64,000 nucleotides of DNA. It comes from Guyparkeria halophila (GTDB taxonomy: Bacteria; Pseudomonadota; Gammaproteobacteria; Halothiobacillales; Halothiobacillaceae). Below are positions 25,561 to 35,166 of the stretch, piece by piece. The notes under the pieces were generated by a model. That model saw only the letters and a list, made by a program, of their open reading frames with translations. It searched no databases and was not told where the DNA came from. A program made the translations under genes and the position numbers. The number at the start of each line of letters is the position of its first letter. Within the stretch, counting starts at the first letter, position 1. The DNA lies in the NCBI RefSeq assembly GCF_034479635.1, contig NZ_CP140153.1:441501-505500 (forward strand), read 5' to 3'.

Positions 25561-26300
25561 AAGCGATATTTGTCGGTGCCAGTTCCACTGCCGTCATGAC
25601 GGCGCAAGTGCTGTTGAAGCGGAACCACGAAGTGGTGGTTATCGATCGGGAAAAGGCGAAGCTCGATCAGTTGAGTAACGAACTGGACTGCGGGTTTCTG
25701 CTCGGTGATGGCAGCAAGCCCGCCCTGCTGCGCGAGACGAACCCGAAGGAGGGTGACGTGCTCTACTGCCTGACCGGCCATGACCAGACCAACATCATCG
25801 CCAGCCTGGTGGGGCGGTCGCTGGGGTTCGAGACGGTGGTCACCAAGATCCAGGATCCGAGTTACGAGCATATCTGCATCGAACTGGGGCTCGATTCCAC
25901 GATCATCCCGTCCCGTACCATCGGTCGGCACCTGGCGGACATGTTCGAGGGCCGTGACCCGTTCGAGCTCTCGACCATCTTCCGTTACGACGCCTCGGCC
26001 TTTTCCTTTGTCGCCAAGGAAGAGCAGGTTGGCACCATCAGCGACCTGGCCTTGCCCAAACCCAGCCGCGTCATGTGCCTCTATCGCGACGAACAGTTGA
26101 TCATCCCGGATGACGACGAACGGATCGAGATCGGTGATGAGGTGGCGGTCATCACGCATCGGAAAAATATCGATGCGTTGCATGAGACATTGGGTCTGGT
26201 CATCGACGCGGAATCGGATGGCCCGGATGGCCCGGATGGCCCGGATGGCCCGGATGGCCCGGATGGCCCGGATGGCCCGGATGCCACGCCACCGGCGTGA
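25557..26300 (+). CDS. TrkA/KtrA-like RCK protein with a C-terminal GPD repeat
   Basis: 247 aa: RCK_N Rossmann domain (about 1-120, VVVID and DGSKPALLRE) and RCK_C domain (about 135-215), the usual size of a single RCK gating ring subunit. The nucleotide-binding loop is atypical: GASSTAVM where GxGxxG is expected. After the domain come seven copies of Asp-Gly-Pro encoded by a perfect 9-bp tandem repeat, then DATPPA. It partners the TrkH-type protein by overlap and gene order. Confidence 0.9.
   Translation: MKAIFVGASSTAVMTAQVLLKRNHEVVVIDREKAKLDQLSNELDCGFLLGDGSKPALLRETNPKEGDVLYCLTGHDQTNIIASLVGRSLGFETVVTKIQDPSYEHICIELGLDSTIIPSRTIGRHLADMFEGRDPFELSTIFRYDASAFSFVAKEEQVGTISDLALPKPSRVMCLYRDEQLIIPDDDERIEIGDEVAVITHRKNIDALHETLGLVIDAESDGPDGPDGPDGPDGPDGPDGPDATPPA
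26217..26279 (+). repeat. In-frame 9-bp tandem repeat, seven copies
   Basis: GATGGCCCG is repeated seven times without a mismatch and reads Asp-Gly-Pro. Copy-number change would keep the frame and only lengthen or shorten the tail of the RCK protein. Confidence 0.95.
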
Positions 26301-26396
26301 AGGCGAACGGATCGGTGAGAACGATCACCGCTGTGATTGAGTGCACCGGGGCCGATCGAGGTGGAATCCTCGCCGCGCTCTGGCATGCTTGCGGCC

Positions 26397-27464
26397 ATGT
26401 TTGCCCAACGACATCTTCTTCTACTGACTCGTGCCGGCTATGAAGGCGATTGCGCCGCCCAGGTGCAGGCCGTCGCCGCCGAGGCCGGCGTGCATGGCTT
26501 CTGCAAGGCCAAGGCCGATACTGGCTACCTCACCTTCATTGCCCACGACGCGCACGCGCTCGCCGCGTGGTTCGAGACACTGTCCCTCGACGACCTGATC
26601 TTCGCCCGGCAGCTGTGCCTTGCCGGCGAGCCGCTGGACGACCTGCCGCCGGCCAACCGGCTGGGGCCGATCCTCGCCGCGCTCGACGGTCAGGAGTTCG
26701 GCGGCGTGTATGTCGAAACGCCGGATGCCGAGGCGACTCGGCCGCTGATGCGATTGGCCCGCCAGTTCACCAAGCCGCTGGAGCAGTCGATGCGCAAGCG
26801 CGGGCTGCTTCAGCCCGGGAACCGCGAGCTGCCGCGGCTGCACCTCACCTTTACCGACACCACCACCGCGATCCCCGGCTGGTCGCATCCGGGGCAGGCG
26901 GCCCCGCAGCCGATGGGCATCCGGCGCCTGAAAATGGCGAAGGACGCACCCAGCCGCTCGGCGCTCAAGCTCGAGGAGGCCCTGATCACCTTTCTCTCGC
27001 CGGCGGAGCGCAAGGACCTGCTGCGCGCCGGACTGGAGGCGGTCGACCTGGGTGCCGCGCCCGGCGGCTGGACCTGGCAGCTGGTGCGCGACGGGTTGAT
27101 GGTGACCGCCGTCGACAACGGCCCGATGGCCGAGGTGCTGACCGGGCACGTGTCCGTCGAGCACCGTCGCGAGGATGGCTTCACCTTCCGCCCCGAACGG
27201 CCGGTCGAGTGGCTGGTTTGCGACATGGTGGAAAAGCCCTCGCGCGTGGCCGACCTGATGGCCGACTGGATGGCGCGCGGGGACTGCCAGCGGGCGATCT
27301 TCAACCTCAAGCTGCCGATGAAAAAGCGCCAGCAGGCGGTGATGGACGCGGTCGAGCGGATCGCGGCTCGGCTGGAGGAGGCCGAGGTGGGGTTCGAGAT
27401 CGATGTTCGGCAGTTGTATCACGATCGGGATGAGGTGACGGCTTACTTACGACGAGTGTCGTAG
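26397..27464 (+). CDS. rlmM: 23S rRNA 2'-O-ribose methyltransferase RlmM
   Basis: 355 aa. An N-terminal THUMP-like region (RHLLLLTRAGYEGDCAAQVQ) precedes a Rossmann methyltransferase domain with SAM motif VDLGAAPGGWTWQL. The catalytic Lys are in SRSALKLEEA and FNLKLPMKK. In E. coli it methylates C2498. The start is ambiguous: ATG 26397 aligns best with the family N-terminus, ATG 26385 is 12 bases upstream, and neither has a clear ribosome site. Confidence 0.92.
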   Translation: MFAQRHLLLLTRAGYEGDCAAQVQAVAAEAGVHGFCKAKADTGYLTFIAHDAHALAAWFETLSLDDLIFARQLCLAGEPLDDLPPANRLGPILAALDGQEFGGVYVETPDAEATRPLMRLARQFTKPLEQSMRKRGLLQPGNRELPRLHLTFTDTTTAIPGWSHPGQAAPQPMGIRRLKMAKDAPSRSALKLEEALITFLSPAERKDLLRAGLEAVDLGAAPGGWTWQLVRDGLMVTAVDNGPMAEVLTGHVSVEHRREDGFTFRPERPVEWLVCDMVEKPSRVADLMADWMARGDCQRAIFNLKLPMKKRQQAVMDAVERIAARLEEAEVGFEIDVRQLYHDRDEVTAYLRRVS

Positions 27465-27477
27465 TCGTCTCTCGTCA

Positions 27478-27790
27478 GGCGTGGTTTGTGGTTTCGCACG
27501 CCGGTTTCGCTCGGTGGTTTGCGGGATGACGCCATGCCCGGCGCGCGAGCCCCTTTTCTTGCTTGCCCAAGCCAAGCTATGACTCCGGGGGCGAAAAGAA
27601 GGGCACCCCGTCGTCCTGGCCCTGCGGGCCTTCGAGCCCGGACGACGTCCGGTCTCGAAGCCTCGCGACCGGCGGCTGTCTTCGGGGCCGGCTCGACGTG
27701 ACTTCCTGTCACGGCGAGCCTCGGAGCGACGTCCCTGTCGCTCCGACCCCGAGCCAACCACCGGCCGCGAGGCAGGACGCAAGGGAACCT
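27478..27790 (+). repeat. Mosaic hairpin repeat, copy 3 (forward)
   Basis: The outer segment (GGTTTCGCACGCCGGTTTCG) is followed by H1, interrupted by about 24 extra bases (CAAGCCAAGCTATGACTCCG), so its stem is broken. H2 is at 27631-27659 (TTCGAG...CTCGAA). H3 is at 27697-27713 (CGTGAC/GTCACG, a compensated variant). H4 is at 27722-27745 (CGGAGCGAC, loop GTCCCT). The spacer GCGAAAAGAAGGGCACCCCG matches copy 1. Confidence 0.85.
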
Positions 27791-27869
27791 GATTCCCAAC
27801 CATCAGGTGGCGTAACGTAACTCTCCAAGGGGGCTGCTGCCCTGAGGTCGCGGTCTGGGCCTAATCGAA

Positions 27870-28165
27870 GAGTTGAGTCCCCTTGTGCCTTGCCTCGCGA
27901 GCGAGGGGTTGCAGGGTCTGGCCGGCAGGGAGGCCGGCCAGAGGTTCGCCGCGACAGGACGTCGCGTCGAACCGACCCGTCCGCAATCCCTCGTTCGCGA
28001 GGCTGATCGTCGCGGATGCAATCCGCGGCGATCAGGCCCGCAGGGCCAAGGCATCGGGGTGTCTTCTTTTCGTCGGTTTTCTTGGACAAGCAAGAAAATC
28101 GACTCGCGCGCCGGGCACTGCGGCAATTCCTTGCCGACTCGCGCAACCGGCGCACGAAATATCAT
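27870..28165 (-). repeat. Mosaic hairpin repeat, copy 4 (reverse)
   Basis: H4 is at 27918-27941 (CTGGCCGGC stem, a third sequence at this position). H3 is at 27950-27966 and H2 at 28004-28034 (TGATCG...CGATCA with a CGCGGAT tip). H1 is at 28073-28102 (one mismatch), and the outer segment extends to about 28165. Confidence 0.85.
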
Positions 28166-28231
28166 CCAGCGGCAAAGCACGTGTCCTCCAAAGGCGCGTG
28201 CAACTGCCTTGTCGAGCTGGCCCGTCGCTGA

Positions 28232-28256
28232 TGCGGCCTTAGCGGACGAGGCTCGC
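28232..28256 (-). repeat. REP-like family B half element
   Basis: GAGGCTCGCTCCCACAATGG at the end of this stretch matches the right arm of the doublet at 14.5 kb, but no left arm is found nearby. Confidence 0.55.
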
Positions 28257-28416
28257 TCCCACAATGGCTGGATGGTATCGATTCTTGGCCGTGATGTCGG
28301 CAAGGGGTCGTACAGTCGCAACAAGCCGTCGCTGGCAGCTATATTTCCTCTTGCCGTACCACCGAGCTGACAACCTGTTGTCACACCCAGCGATTCACCC
28401 CAGCCGGAGCCCCTCG

Positions 28417-29796
28417 ATGCCGCAGTCCGAGAAAATTCAGCAGCTTGCCGAGGTCTTCGAACGCTTCGAACGCGAGGAGATCGAGGCCGACGGTCTCTGC
28501 GATGACCTGGGTGCCGTGCGCGACCAGGACATCGCCCGGGCGATGGCGGGGTTGTCGACCGACGGCATGTCGCGGGTGGTGGATGTGCTGCCGGACGACC
28601 GCCGAGCCGCGGTGTTCGGTTTTCTCGAGCCCAGGGCGCAGTACGCGCTGGTCGAGAGGCTCGGCGAGACGAGGGCGCGTGAATTGCTCGAGGCGTTGCG
28701 CCCGGACAACCTGACCGCGCTACTCGAGCATCTCGAACCGGAAGAGGGCGAGGCGGTGGTGCGCCGCCTGAGCCCTCACCGGGTGCAGCAGGCCCTGCGG
28801 CTCTTGGGCTATCCGCCGGAGAGCGCCGGGCGGCTGATGACGCCGGAGTTCATCGCGTTGCGGCCGGAGTGGACACTGGCCTACGCGCTCGAACACGTGC
28901 AGCAGCATGCCGGTCGCAGCGAGACCATCGACACGCTTTACGTCACCGACGCGCACGGCCGGCTGCTCGGCTGGACCGGCCTGCGCAAGCTGGTGCTGGG
29001 TGCTCCCCAGTCCACGGTGGAGTCGCTGATGGACAGTGATCCGGTGCATGCGGTGGTCGGCGACGACCGCGAAGAGGTCGCCCGCCAGATCCAGCACTAC
29101 GATCTCACCGCCCTGCCGGTGGTCGACGAGGGGGGCGTGTTGCTCGGCATGGTGACCATCGACGATGTCATGGACGTGGTCGAGGAGGAGGCCACCGAGG
29201 ACATCCACAAGCTCGGCGGCCTGGGGGCAAGGCAGGTCAGCCTGCGCGGGGCGTCGATCCTCGATCTGTTCAAGAAGCGCATCGGCTGGCTGTTGCTGCT
29301 GGTGTTCCTGGCCATCTTCGCCGCCGGGGCGGTTTCGGCCTTCGAGGAGACGCTGGAGGCAGCGGTGGTGTTGAGCTTTTTCCTGCCGTTGATCATCGGC
29401 TCGGGCGGCAACGCCGGCTCGCAGGGGGCGACCATGATGGTGCGCGCCCTGGCCACCGGGGACGTGGGGCCCAAGGACTGGCTCAAGCTGTGGGTGCGGG
29501 AGCTGGGCGTGGCGAGCGCGCTGGGCCTCACCATGGGCGCGGCGGCCTGGGGGATCGGGCTGTTCTACGGTGGCACGATGCTGGCCAACGTGGTGTTTCT
29601 GTCGATGATCGCGGTGGTGGTGTTCGGCAGCATGGTGGGGATGCTGATGCCGTTCCTGCTCACCCGCTTCAACCTTGATCCGGCCACCGCCTCGGCGCCG
29701 CTGATCACCTCGATCGCCGATATCGGCGGCATCCTGATCTACTTCGGCATCGCGACCGCCTGGATCGGGGTGACCGGGGCGAGCCCGGCGGGCTGA
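28417..29796 (+). CDS. mgtE: Magnesium transporter MgtE
   Basis: 459 aa with the MgtE order. A helical N domain (about 1-130) is followed by two CBS motifs (about 135-255), a plug helix and five membrane helices from about 285. The pore motif IIGSGGNAGSQG is present. The cytoplasmic domain senses Mg2+ and closes the channel. ATG 28417 has GGAG 8 bases upstream and begins with MPQSEKIQQLAEVF, where the N domain begins. Confidence 0.95.
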   Translation: MPQSEKIQQLAEVFERFEREEIEADGLCDDLGAVRDQDIARAMAGLSTDGMSRVVDVLPDDRRAAVFGFLEPRAQYALVERLGETRARELLEALRPDNLTALLEHLEPEEGEAVVRRLSPHRVQQALRLLGYPPESAGRLMTPEFIALRPEWTLAYALEHVQQHAGRSETIDTLYVTDAHGRLLGWTGLRKLVLGAPQSTVESLMDSDPVHAVVGDDREEVARQIQHYDLTALPVVDEGGVLLGMVTIDDVMDVVEEEATEDIHKLGGLGARQVSLRGASILDLFKKRIGWLLLLVFLAIFAAGAVSAFEETLEAAVVLSFFLPLIIGSGGNAGSQGATMMVRALATGDVGPKDWLKLWVRELGVASALGLTMGAAAWGIGLFYGGTMLANVVFLSMIAVVVFGSMVGMLMPFLLTRFNLDPATASAPLITSIADIGGILIYFGIATAWIGVTGASPAG

Positions 29797-29808
29797 TTCT
29801 CCGGACGG

Positions 29809-31044
29809 TCAGTCGCGGCCCGACGATTGGCCGGGCTCTCGCCGCTCCGCCGGTCCGTCGCGGCGCTGCCGCTTCTGCTGGTACATCCGGCCATCGGCAC
29901 GCGTGATCAGTGTGTCGAGATCGTCGCCTTCCTCGGGCCAGCGCGCCCAGCCGATGCTCAGCCGCGGGTGGATGCGGTGGTCGGCCACATCCAGCGGACG
30001 TTCGAGTTCGGCGCGCAGGCTGGCCTCGAGTGGGGGGGTGGCATTGTCGCCGTCGGGGGCCAGCAGGCAGAACTCGTCGCCGCCCAGTCGAGCGACGATG
30101 CCCGGCTCACCGGCGAAGGCCTGCAGTCGCTCGGCAAGCCGGGCAAGGACGTCATCGCCGATGGCGTGGCCGTACTGGTCGTTGACCGGCTTGAAGCAGT
30201 CCAGGTCGATGTAGGCCAGCGCGAACGGCGCGCGGTCGTCGTGGATGCGCCGGTGGGCCCGTTCGTAGAAGGCCCGCCGGTTAAGCAGTCCGGTCAGGGC
30301 ATCGTGGCTGGCCTCGAAACGCAGTCGTTCGCCGGCCTGGTCGAGCCGTTCGGCCTGTTCGTGCAGCTCGTGTTGCAGGCGCCGGAAGGTGCGACGGGTG
30401 CTGACCATCAGGACGCCGGCGAACAGGATGCCGCCGAGGCCGAACCAGAGCATGAACTGTCGCGAGGTTTCGGCCGTGTCGCGGGCGCGGTCGACGGCCG
30501 CCTGCATGTTGGCCTGCTCGTGACGGCGCAGTTCCTGGATGACGCCGTCGAACTCGCGATCGAGATCGAACAGTTCGCTGCGCACGATCTGCATGGCGGG
30601 CTCGAGTTGGTCGCGCGCGGCCAGATCGACGACGCGATCCTGCAGCGCGACGGTCCGCGGGATCAGTTCGTCCTGTCGCTCCATCAGCGCCAGGCTGCGC
30701 TCGTCATCGAGCCGGGCGCGCAGCGCGTTACGAGCCTCGCCGACGCGGTTGCCCCACTTGTGATAATCCATCATCAGGGCGTCGCGCTCGAACGGGTCGT
30801 GGGTGAGCAACTGGTTGATCATGGTCTGGTGGCGGTTGTAGGCCGCCTCGAGCAGGTCGCTGGCCAGTTGCAGGCGTTGGCCGTGGTCCTGGGTGACGCT
30901 CTTGAGCTCGACCTGCAGGCGGTGGTTCTGCCACAGGCCATTGGCGACCACCACGATCATGCCGGCGAGCAGGATGCCGAAGGCGGCGGTGATCACGCCG
31001 ATCTGTCGGCCGTGCGTTTCGCGCAGGTGGTGGCTGAACTTCAT
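29809..31044 (-). CDS. Membrane-bound diguanylate cyclase (GGDEF)
   Basis: 411 aa. Two membrane helices (about 17-40 and 195-215) flank a helical periplasmic sensor region of about 150 residues. A coiled coil and a GGDEF domain follow (DALTGLLNRRAFYERA at about 245). The active site RLGGDEF is intact. No RxxD I-site stands five residues upstream (GEPG instead), so product inhibition through that site is unlikely. It probably makes c-di-GMP in response to an envelope signal. Confidence 0.92.
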   Translation of the reverse strand: MKFSHHLRETHGRQIGVITAAFGILLAGMIVVVANGLWQNHRLQVELKSVTQDHGQRLQLASDLLEAAYNRHQTMINQLLTHDPFERDALMMDYHKWGNRVGEARNALRARLDDERSLALMERQDELIPRTVALQDRVVDLAARDQLEPAMQIVRSELFDLDREFDGVIQELRRHEQANMQAAVDRARDTAETSRQFMLWFGLGGILFAGVLMVSTRRTFRRLQHELHEQAERLDQAGERLRFEASHDALTGLLNRRAFYERAHRRIHDDRAPFALAYIDLDCFKPVNDQYGHAIGDDVLARLAERLQAFAGEPGIVARLGGDEFCLLAPDGDNATPPLEASLRAELERPLDVADHRIHPRLSIGWARWPEEGDDLDTLITRADGRMYQQKRQRRDGPAERREPGQSSGRD

Positions 31045-31084
31045 GGCGTCGTCTTCTTCCCTGTGTTGCCGTTATCGGGGCGGA

Positions 31085-32593
31085 TCAGCCCTTGCCGGAG
31101 CGGTCGCGTTTGACGGCCTTCTCCACCGCCTCGGCCGCGATGCGCATCACCTCGACCCGTGCGTAGCGCTTGTCGTTGGCCGGGATGATGTGCCACGGCG
31201 CGTACTCGGTGGAGGTGCGGATCACCATCTCGTTGATGGCGGCCTTGTAGGCATCCCACTTGTCGCGATTGCGCCAGTCGTCGGGCGTGATCTTGTGCTT
31301 CTTGTAGGGCGTCTGCTGGCGGGCCTCGAAGCGCTTGAGCTGCTCCTCGGGCGTGATGTTGAGCCAGAACTTGAGCAGGGTGACGCCGTGGTCGGCGAGC
31401 TGCTCCTCGAAGGTGTTGATCTCGTGGTAGGCACGCGCCCAGTCGGGCTGGGGGGCGTAATCCTCGACCCGCTCGACCAGTACCCGGCCGTACCAGGAGC
31501 GGTCGAAGATGGTCCAGTAGCCGTCGCGCGGCATCTGTCGCCAGAAGCGCCACAGGTAGTGGTGATCGGCCTCCTCGTCGGTGGGCGCGGCAATGGGAAT
31601 CACGCGGTAGAGGCGGGCGTCGAGCGCCTCGGTCAGGCGGCGGATCGCCCCGCCCTTGCCGGCGGCATCCCAGCCCTCGAACAGGGCGACGACCGGCCGG
31701 CGTGCCTCGAAGCCCTGCCAGCCGAGCCGGTTGAGGCGGGCGTCGAGCTCGCGTTTTCTGTGCTTGTAGTCCGCCTTGTCCAGTACCCGGTCATCGGGGA
31801 CGTGGTCGACGATGGTGCGCCGGGCACTGTCGGCCTCGGGCAGGGCCGGGGCGTGCGAGACCTTGATGGAGTTTTGCTTTGCGCCGTTCGCCAGGCGGGT
31901 GTCGATGGCGCGCAACAGGGTCTTGCCGGCGGTCAGGTCGCGAAAGTGCGGATCGGTGGCCTCGATCAGGAACCACGGTGCCTCGCCGGTATCCGTCTCG
32001 CGCACCACGCGGGTGGCGATGTCGATGAACTGATCGTAGTGGTTGGCCGCCTTGGCCGTTTCCGGGGCCATGTGCCAGTGGCTCTGGGGGTCGCGGCGTC
32101 GTTCTTTGACCCGGCGGGCCTGTTCCTTGGCCGGGAGGTGAAACCAGAACTTGATCAGCAGCACGCCGCCGTTGATCAGCATGTGCTCGGTCTCGCGGAT
32201 GCGTTCGAGCTCGCCGCTGATGCCGTCTTCCTCCAGGTGGCCGTGCTGGGCGTCCTCGATCAGGTGCTGGTACCAGCCGCCGAATAGCACGCCGATCTCG
32301 CCGCCCCCCGGCATCGCCCGCCAGTAGCGCCACCAGCGCGGGCGCTGCTTCTCCTCGTCGGTCTCGTCCCAGAACACGTGTGTCTGCACGCCGCGCGAAT
32401 CCAGCCATTCGAGCAGGTGATTGACCAGCTCGCCCTTGCCGGCGCCGGCCACGCCGTTGATCAGCAGGAGCACCGGCAGGTTGGCGGCCCGCGCACGGCG
32501 CTGGGCGTCGAGCAACTGCAGGCGCAGGGCTGGCACGGCGTCCTTGAAATCGGCCTTGGCGAGGCGGCGGCCCAGTTCGGCGGCTTCGAACAT
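31085..32593 (-). CDS. pap: Polyphosphate:AMP phosphotransferase (tandem PPK2 domains)
   Basis: 502 aa made of two PPK2 domains. The first (about 1-245) has NGVAGAGKGELV at its P-loop; the second (about 270-500) has the more typical EGWDAAGKGGAIRRL with FDRSWYGRVLVERVE. Fused PPK2 proteins of this size are class II enzymes that phosphorylate AMP to ADP with polyphosphate. AGGAA stands 6 bases before the start at 32593. The next gene on this strand is the cyclase, 40 bases away. Confidence 0.92.
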   Translation of the reverse strand: MFEAAELGRRLAKADFKDAVPALRLQLLDAQRRARAANLPVLLLINGVAGAGKGELVNHLLEWLDSRGVQTHVFWDETDEEKQRPRWWRYWRAMPGGGEIGVLFGGWYQHLIEDAQHGHLEEDGISGELERIRETEHMLINGGVLLIKFWFHLPAKEQARRVKERRRDPQSHWHMAPETAKAANHYDQFIDIATRVVRETDTGEAPWFLIEATDPHFRDLTAGKTLLRAIDTRLANGAKQNSIKVSHAPALPEADSARRTIVDHVPDDRVLDKADYKHRKRELDARLNRLGWQGFEARRPVVALFEGWDAAGKGGAIRRLTEALDARLYRVIPIAAPTDEEADHHYLWRFWRQMPRDGYWTIFDRSWYGRVLVERVEDYAPQPDWARAYHEINTFEEQLADHGVTLLKFWLNITPEEQLKRFEARQQTPYKKHKITPDDWRNRDKWDAYKAAINEMVIRTSTEYAPWHIIPANDKRYARVEVMRIAAEAVEKAVKRDRSGKG

Positions 32594-32709
32594 CGGGATT
32601 CCTGCATAAACGGGGAAAACAGCAAGCCTAGCACCGCCCGCGTGTGTTGCCGCATTGTCCGTCGGGCTGTGCCATTCTCGGGGCCGGGATCGACTGATGG
32701 GGTGATGGG

Positions 32710-35070
32710 ATGAATCGATTGCACAAGTGGCTGTGGCCGCTCGTCCTCCTGGCGATGACCATGACCATGACCATGACCATGGCCATGGCCCGGGCCGGGG
32801 CCGGCGGTCCGGCCGTGGCCGAGAATCGCTTGGCGGACACCGCCTCGGATTACCTGCGCGATCACGCCGACAACCCGGTCGACTGGTATCCCTGGACTGA
32901 AGAGGCCTTGGCGTTGGCCCGCGAGCAGGACAAGCCGATCTTCGTCTCGGTGGGCTATTCCACCTGCTACTGGTGCCACGTCGCCAAGCGCGAGCTCTAC
33001 CAGGACCCGGAGATCGCCGCGGCGATGAACGCGGGGTTCATCAACATCAAGGTCGACCGCGAGCAGCGCCCGGATCTCGATCGCGTGCTGATGGCGGCCA
33101 CGCGGGCGTTGGGCGAGGGCGGCGGCTGGCCCAACAACGTCTTTCTCACCCCACAGCTCGAGCCGTTCTTCGCCGGCAGCTATTTCCCGCCCGAGCCGTT
33201 GCCGGGACGCGAGAGCTTCCCGCAGATTCTCGAGCGCCTGTCCGAGCAGTGGCAGACGAATCGCGAGCCACTGCTAGAGCGGGCCACCAGAACGGCCGAG
33301 GCGCTGCGCGAGGGTGCGGATGCCAGTCTGGCGCCCGAGCGCATCGACCCGGCGGGCTGGCAGGCGCGTGCCATCGAGACGCTGGCAGGGCAGTTCGATC
33401 CGCTGGTGGGCGGGTTCGCCCCGGCGGGGCAGTCGAGCCGCTTTCCGCAGTCACCACGGCTGGCGTTGTTGATCTCGGCGCTCGATGACGACGAGCAGGC
33501 CGCCATGGCCGAGCCGATGCTGCGCCAGACCCTGGCGGCGATGAGCATCGGCGCGCTGTTCGATCACGTCGGCGGCGGATTCCACCGCTACACCGTCGAT
33601 CCCGAGTGGGCGATCCCGCACTTCGAGAAGATGCTGGTCGACAACGCCCAGTTGGTCGGTCTCTACGCGCGGGCCGGGCAGCGACTGGGCGATGACTGGT
33701 TCGACGACGTCGCCGCGCGCAGCGTCGATTATCTCGAGCGCCGGCTGTGGGCGGATGAGGGGGGCTATTTCACCGCGGAAAACGCCGAGCTCGACGGCAT
33801 CGAGGGCAAGAGCTACGTCTTCACCAGCGAGGCGATCCGCGCGGTGCTGGGCGAGGATGCCGAGGCATTCCTCGACTGGCATCAGCTGGTCGCCCTGCCG
33901 GAAAGCCGGATCGATCACCAGCTGCCCGATGGCGGGGCCGTGAATCTGGCCGTGGGCCGGGCCCTTGATGCCTTCGAGCAGGGCGAGCTGGCCGAGTCGA
34001 TCGGCGGATTCGATACGGATTACGCCGCCCTGCTCGAAGCGCGCCAGGCGCGCGGCCTGCCCCAGCGCGATCGCAAGCGGGTGGCCGAGTTCAACGCCCT
34101 GGCCGGTCTGGGGATGCTGGCGGCAGCCCAGCCGCTCGATCGGGGCGACTGGCACGCGCGCGCGCAGGCGGTAGGTGACTGGCTCTGGACGAGACTCTGG
34201 GACGCCGATGCGCAGCGCCTGAATCGACAGGCCTACCAGGGCGAGGTCTCCGGCGAGGCGTTCCTTGCCGATCACGCGGCCGCGGGTCGCCTGATGCTGG
34301 CCCTGTACGGGACGAGTCACGACATCCGTTGGCTGTTCCGTGCCCAGCGGCTCGCTGCAACGATCGAGCGCGATTACCTCGACGAGTCGGGGCGGCTGCA
34401 CGAGCGCCCGCCCCAAGCGGGTGGCGGATTGCCGCTCTCGCCGCCGCTGGTGGGAGACGATGCCTCGCCTTCGGGGCATTCGCAGGCGGTGGTGTTCCTG
34501 CTGGATCTCGGCGCCGTGCTCGAGGACTCGGCGCGGCAGGAACGCGCGGTGCGTGCCCTGGCGGGGTTTGCCGCCGAGGTGGATGCCGCGCCGGCGGACT
34601 GGGGCTTCCTGGTCGGGGCGCTGGCCCGGCCCTCACGCGCCGAGGCGGTGACGCGCGAGGCGGTGCGCCTGGTCGAGGCGGCCGATGCCGGCGGCGGGCC
34701 GGGCGAGACGCGCGATCACGTCGAGGTCGAGGCGCGCCTGATCGAGGGTGGCGCGGCCATCCTCGTGCGGCTGGCGATCGATGACGGTTTTCACCTCAAT
34801 GCCAATCCGGCCAGCGAGGATTTCCTGGTGCCGACGCGAATCACCGCGCTGGACGGCGAGATCGGGCCGATCGACTACCCGCCGGGCAAGCCCTTCCGCG
34901 CCCAGTTCGCCCGTTCGGCGATCGATGTCTACGAGGGCGCGCTCGAGTTGCGGGTGCCGGTCACCGGCGAGAGGCCGACGCGTCTGCGCCTGGAGCTGCA
35001 GGCCTGCAACGACGAGGTCTGCCTGGCGCCGGACGAGGTGGAGGTGGCGGTTGATCGGGGCGGCCAATAG
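32710..35070 (+). CDS. Exported DUF255 thioredoxin-like protein fused to a DsbD-N-like domain
   Basis: 786 aa. A signal peptide is followed by a DUF255 thioredoxin fold with [16 protein letters not shown] (CxxC). A glycosidase-like alpha-toroid runs to about 640 ([30 protein letters not shown]), as in YyaL/SPATA20 proteins. The last about 120 residues look like the N-terminal domain of DsbD ([17 protein letters not shown], two Cys). Most YyaL proteins are cytoplasmic and lack this end, so this form probably acts in periplasmic thiol chemistry. Confidence 0.88.
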   Translation: MNRLHKWLWPLVLLAMTMTMTMTMAMARAGAGGPAVAENRLADTASDYLRDHADNPVDWYPWTEEALALAREQDKPIFVSVGYSTCYWCHVAKRELYQDPEIAAAMNAGFINIKVDREQRPDLDRVLMAATRALGEGGGWPNNVFLTPQLEPFFAGSYFPPEPLPGRESFPQILERLSEQWQTNREPLLERATRTAEALREGADASLAPERIDPAGWQARAIETLAGQFDPLVGGFAPAGQSSRFPQSPRLALLISALDDDEQAAMAEPMLRQTLAAMSIGALFDHVGGGFHRYTVDPEWAIPHFEKMLVDNAQLVGLYARAGQRLGDDWFDDVAARSVDYLERRLWADEGGYFTAENAELDGIEGKSYVFTSEAIRAVLGEDAEAFLDWHQLVALPESRIDHQLPDGGAVNLAVGRALDAFEQGELAESIGGFDTDYAALLEARQARGLPQRDRKRVAEFNALAGLGMLAAAQPLDRGDWHARAQAVGDWLWTRLWDADAQRLNRQAYQGEVSGEAFLADHAAAGRLMLALYGTSHDIRWLFRAQRLAATIERDYLDESGRLHERPPQAGGGLPLSPPLVGDDASPSGHSQAVVFLLDLGAVLEDSARQERAVRALAGFAAEVDAAPADWGFLVGALARPSRAEAVTREAVRLVEAADAGGGPGETRDHVEVEARLIEGGAAILVRLAIDDGFHLNANPASEDFLVPTRITALDGEIGPIDYPPGKPFRAQFARSAIDVYEGALELRVPVTGERPTRLRLELQACNDEVCLAPDEVEVAVDRGGQ
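32755..32790 (+). repeat. Hexanucleotide repeat inside a signal peptide
   Basis: ATGACC is repeated four times, followed by ATGGCC twice, encoding Met-Thr and Met-Ala pairs in the hydrophobic core of the signal peptide. Slippage would change the core length by two residues per unit without breaking the frame. Confidence 0.9.
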
Positions 35071-35085
35071 CGGCCCGAAACGGCC

Positions 35086-35154
35086 GTAGGAGCGGCTTTA
35101 GCTGCGAAATGGCAAGGCGTCACCCGATCCCATCGCGGCTAAAGCCGCTCCTAC
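35086..35154. repeat. REP-like inverted doublet, GTAGGAGCGGCTTTAGC type
   Basis: GTAGGAGCGGCTTTAGCTGC at 35086-35105 and its reverse complement at 35133-35154 bracket about 27 bases. It is related in layout to family B but differs in sequence. Confidence 0.8.
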
Positions 35155-35166
35155 AGCGCCCGGCGC

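Larger units (their letters stand above)
27465..28416. other. Second intergenic block of mosaic repeats
   Basis: 952 bases between rlmM and mgtE with a forward and a reverse mosaic copy in the same inverted layout as at 19.3-20.0 kb, and half of a REP family B doublet (about 28232-28256). The last about 150 bases before mgtE are non-repeated and presumably hold its promoter. No gene is supported. Confidence 0.8.

Noticed and set aside
26217-26279. CRISPR-like array
   Set aside because: The units are 9 bp without spacers and lie in frame at the end of an RCK gene, so this is a coding tandem repeat.
27803-28384. Frames through the second repeat block
   Set aside because: Same reason: they are translated mosaic repeats and share peptides with the frames at 19-20 kb on either strand.
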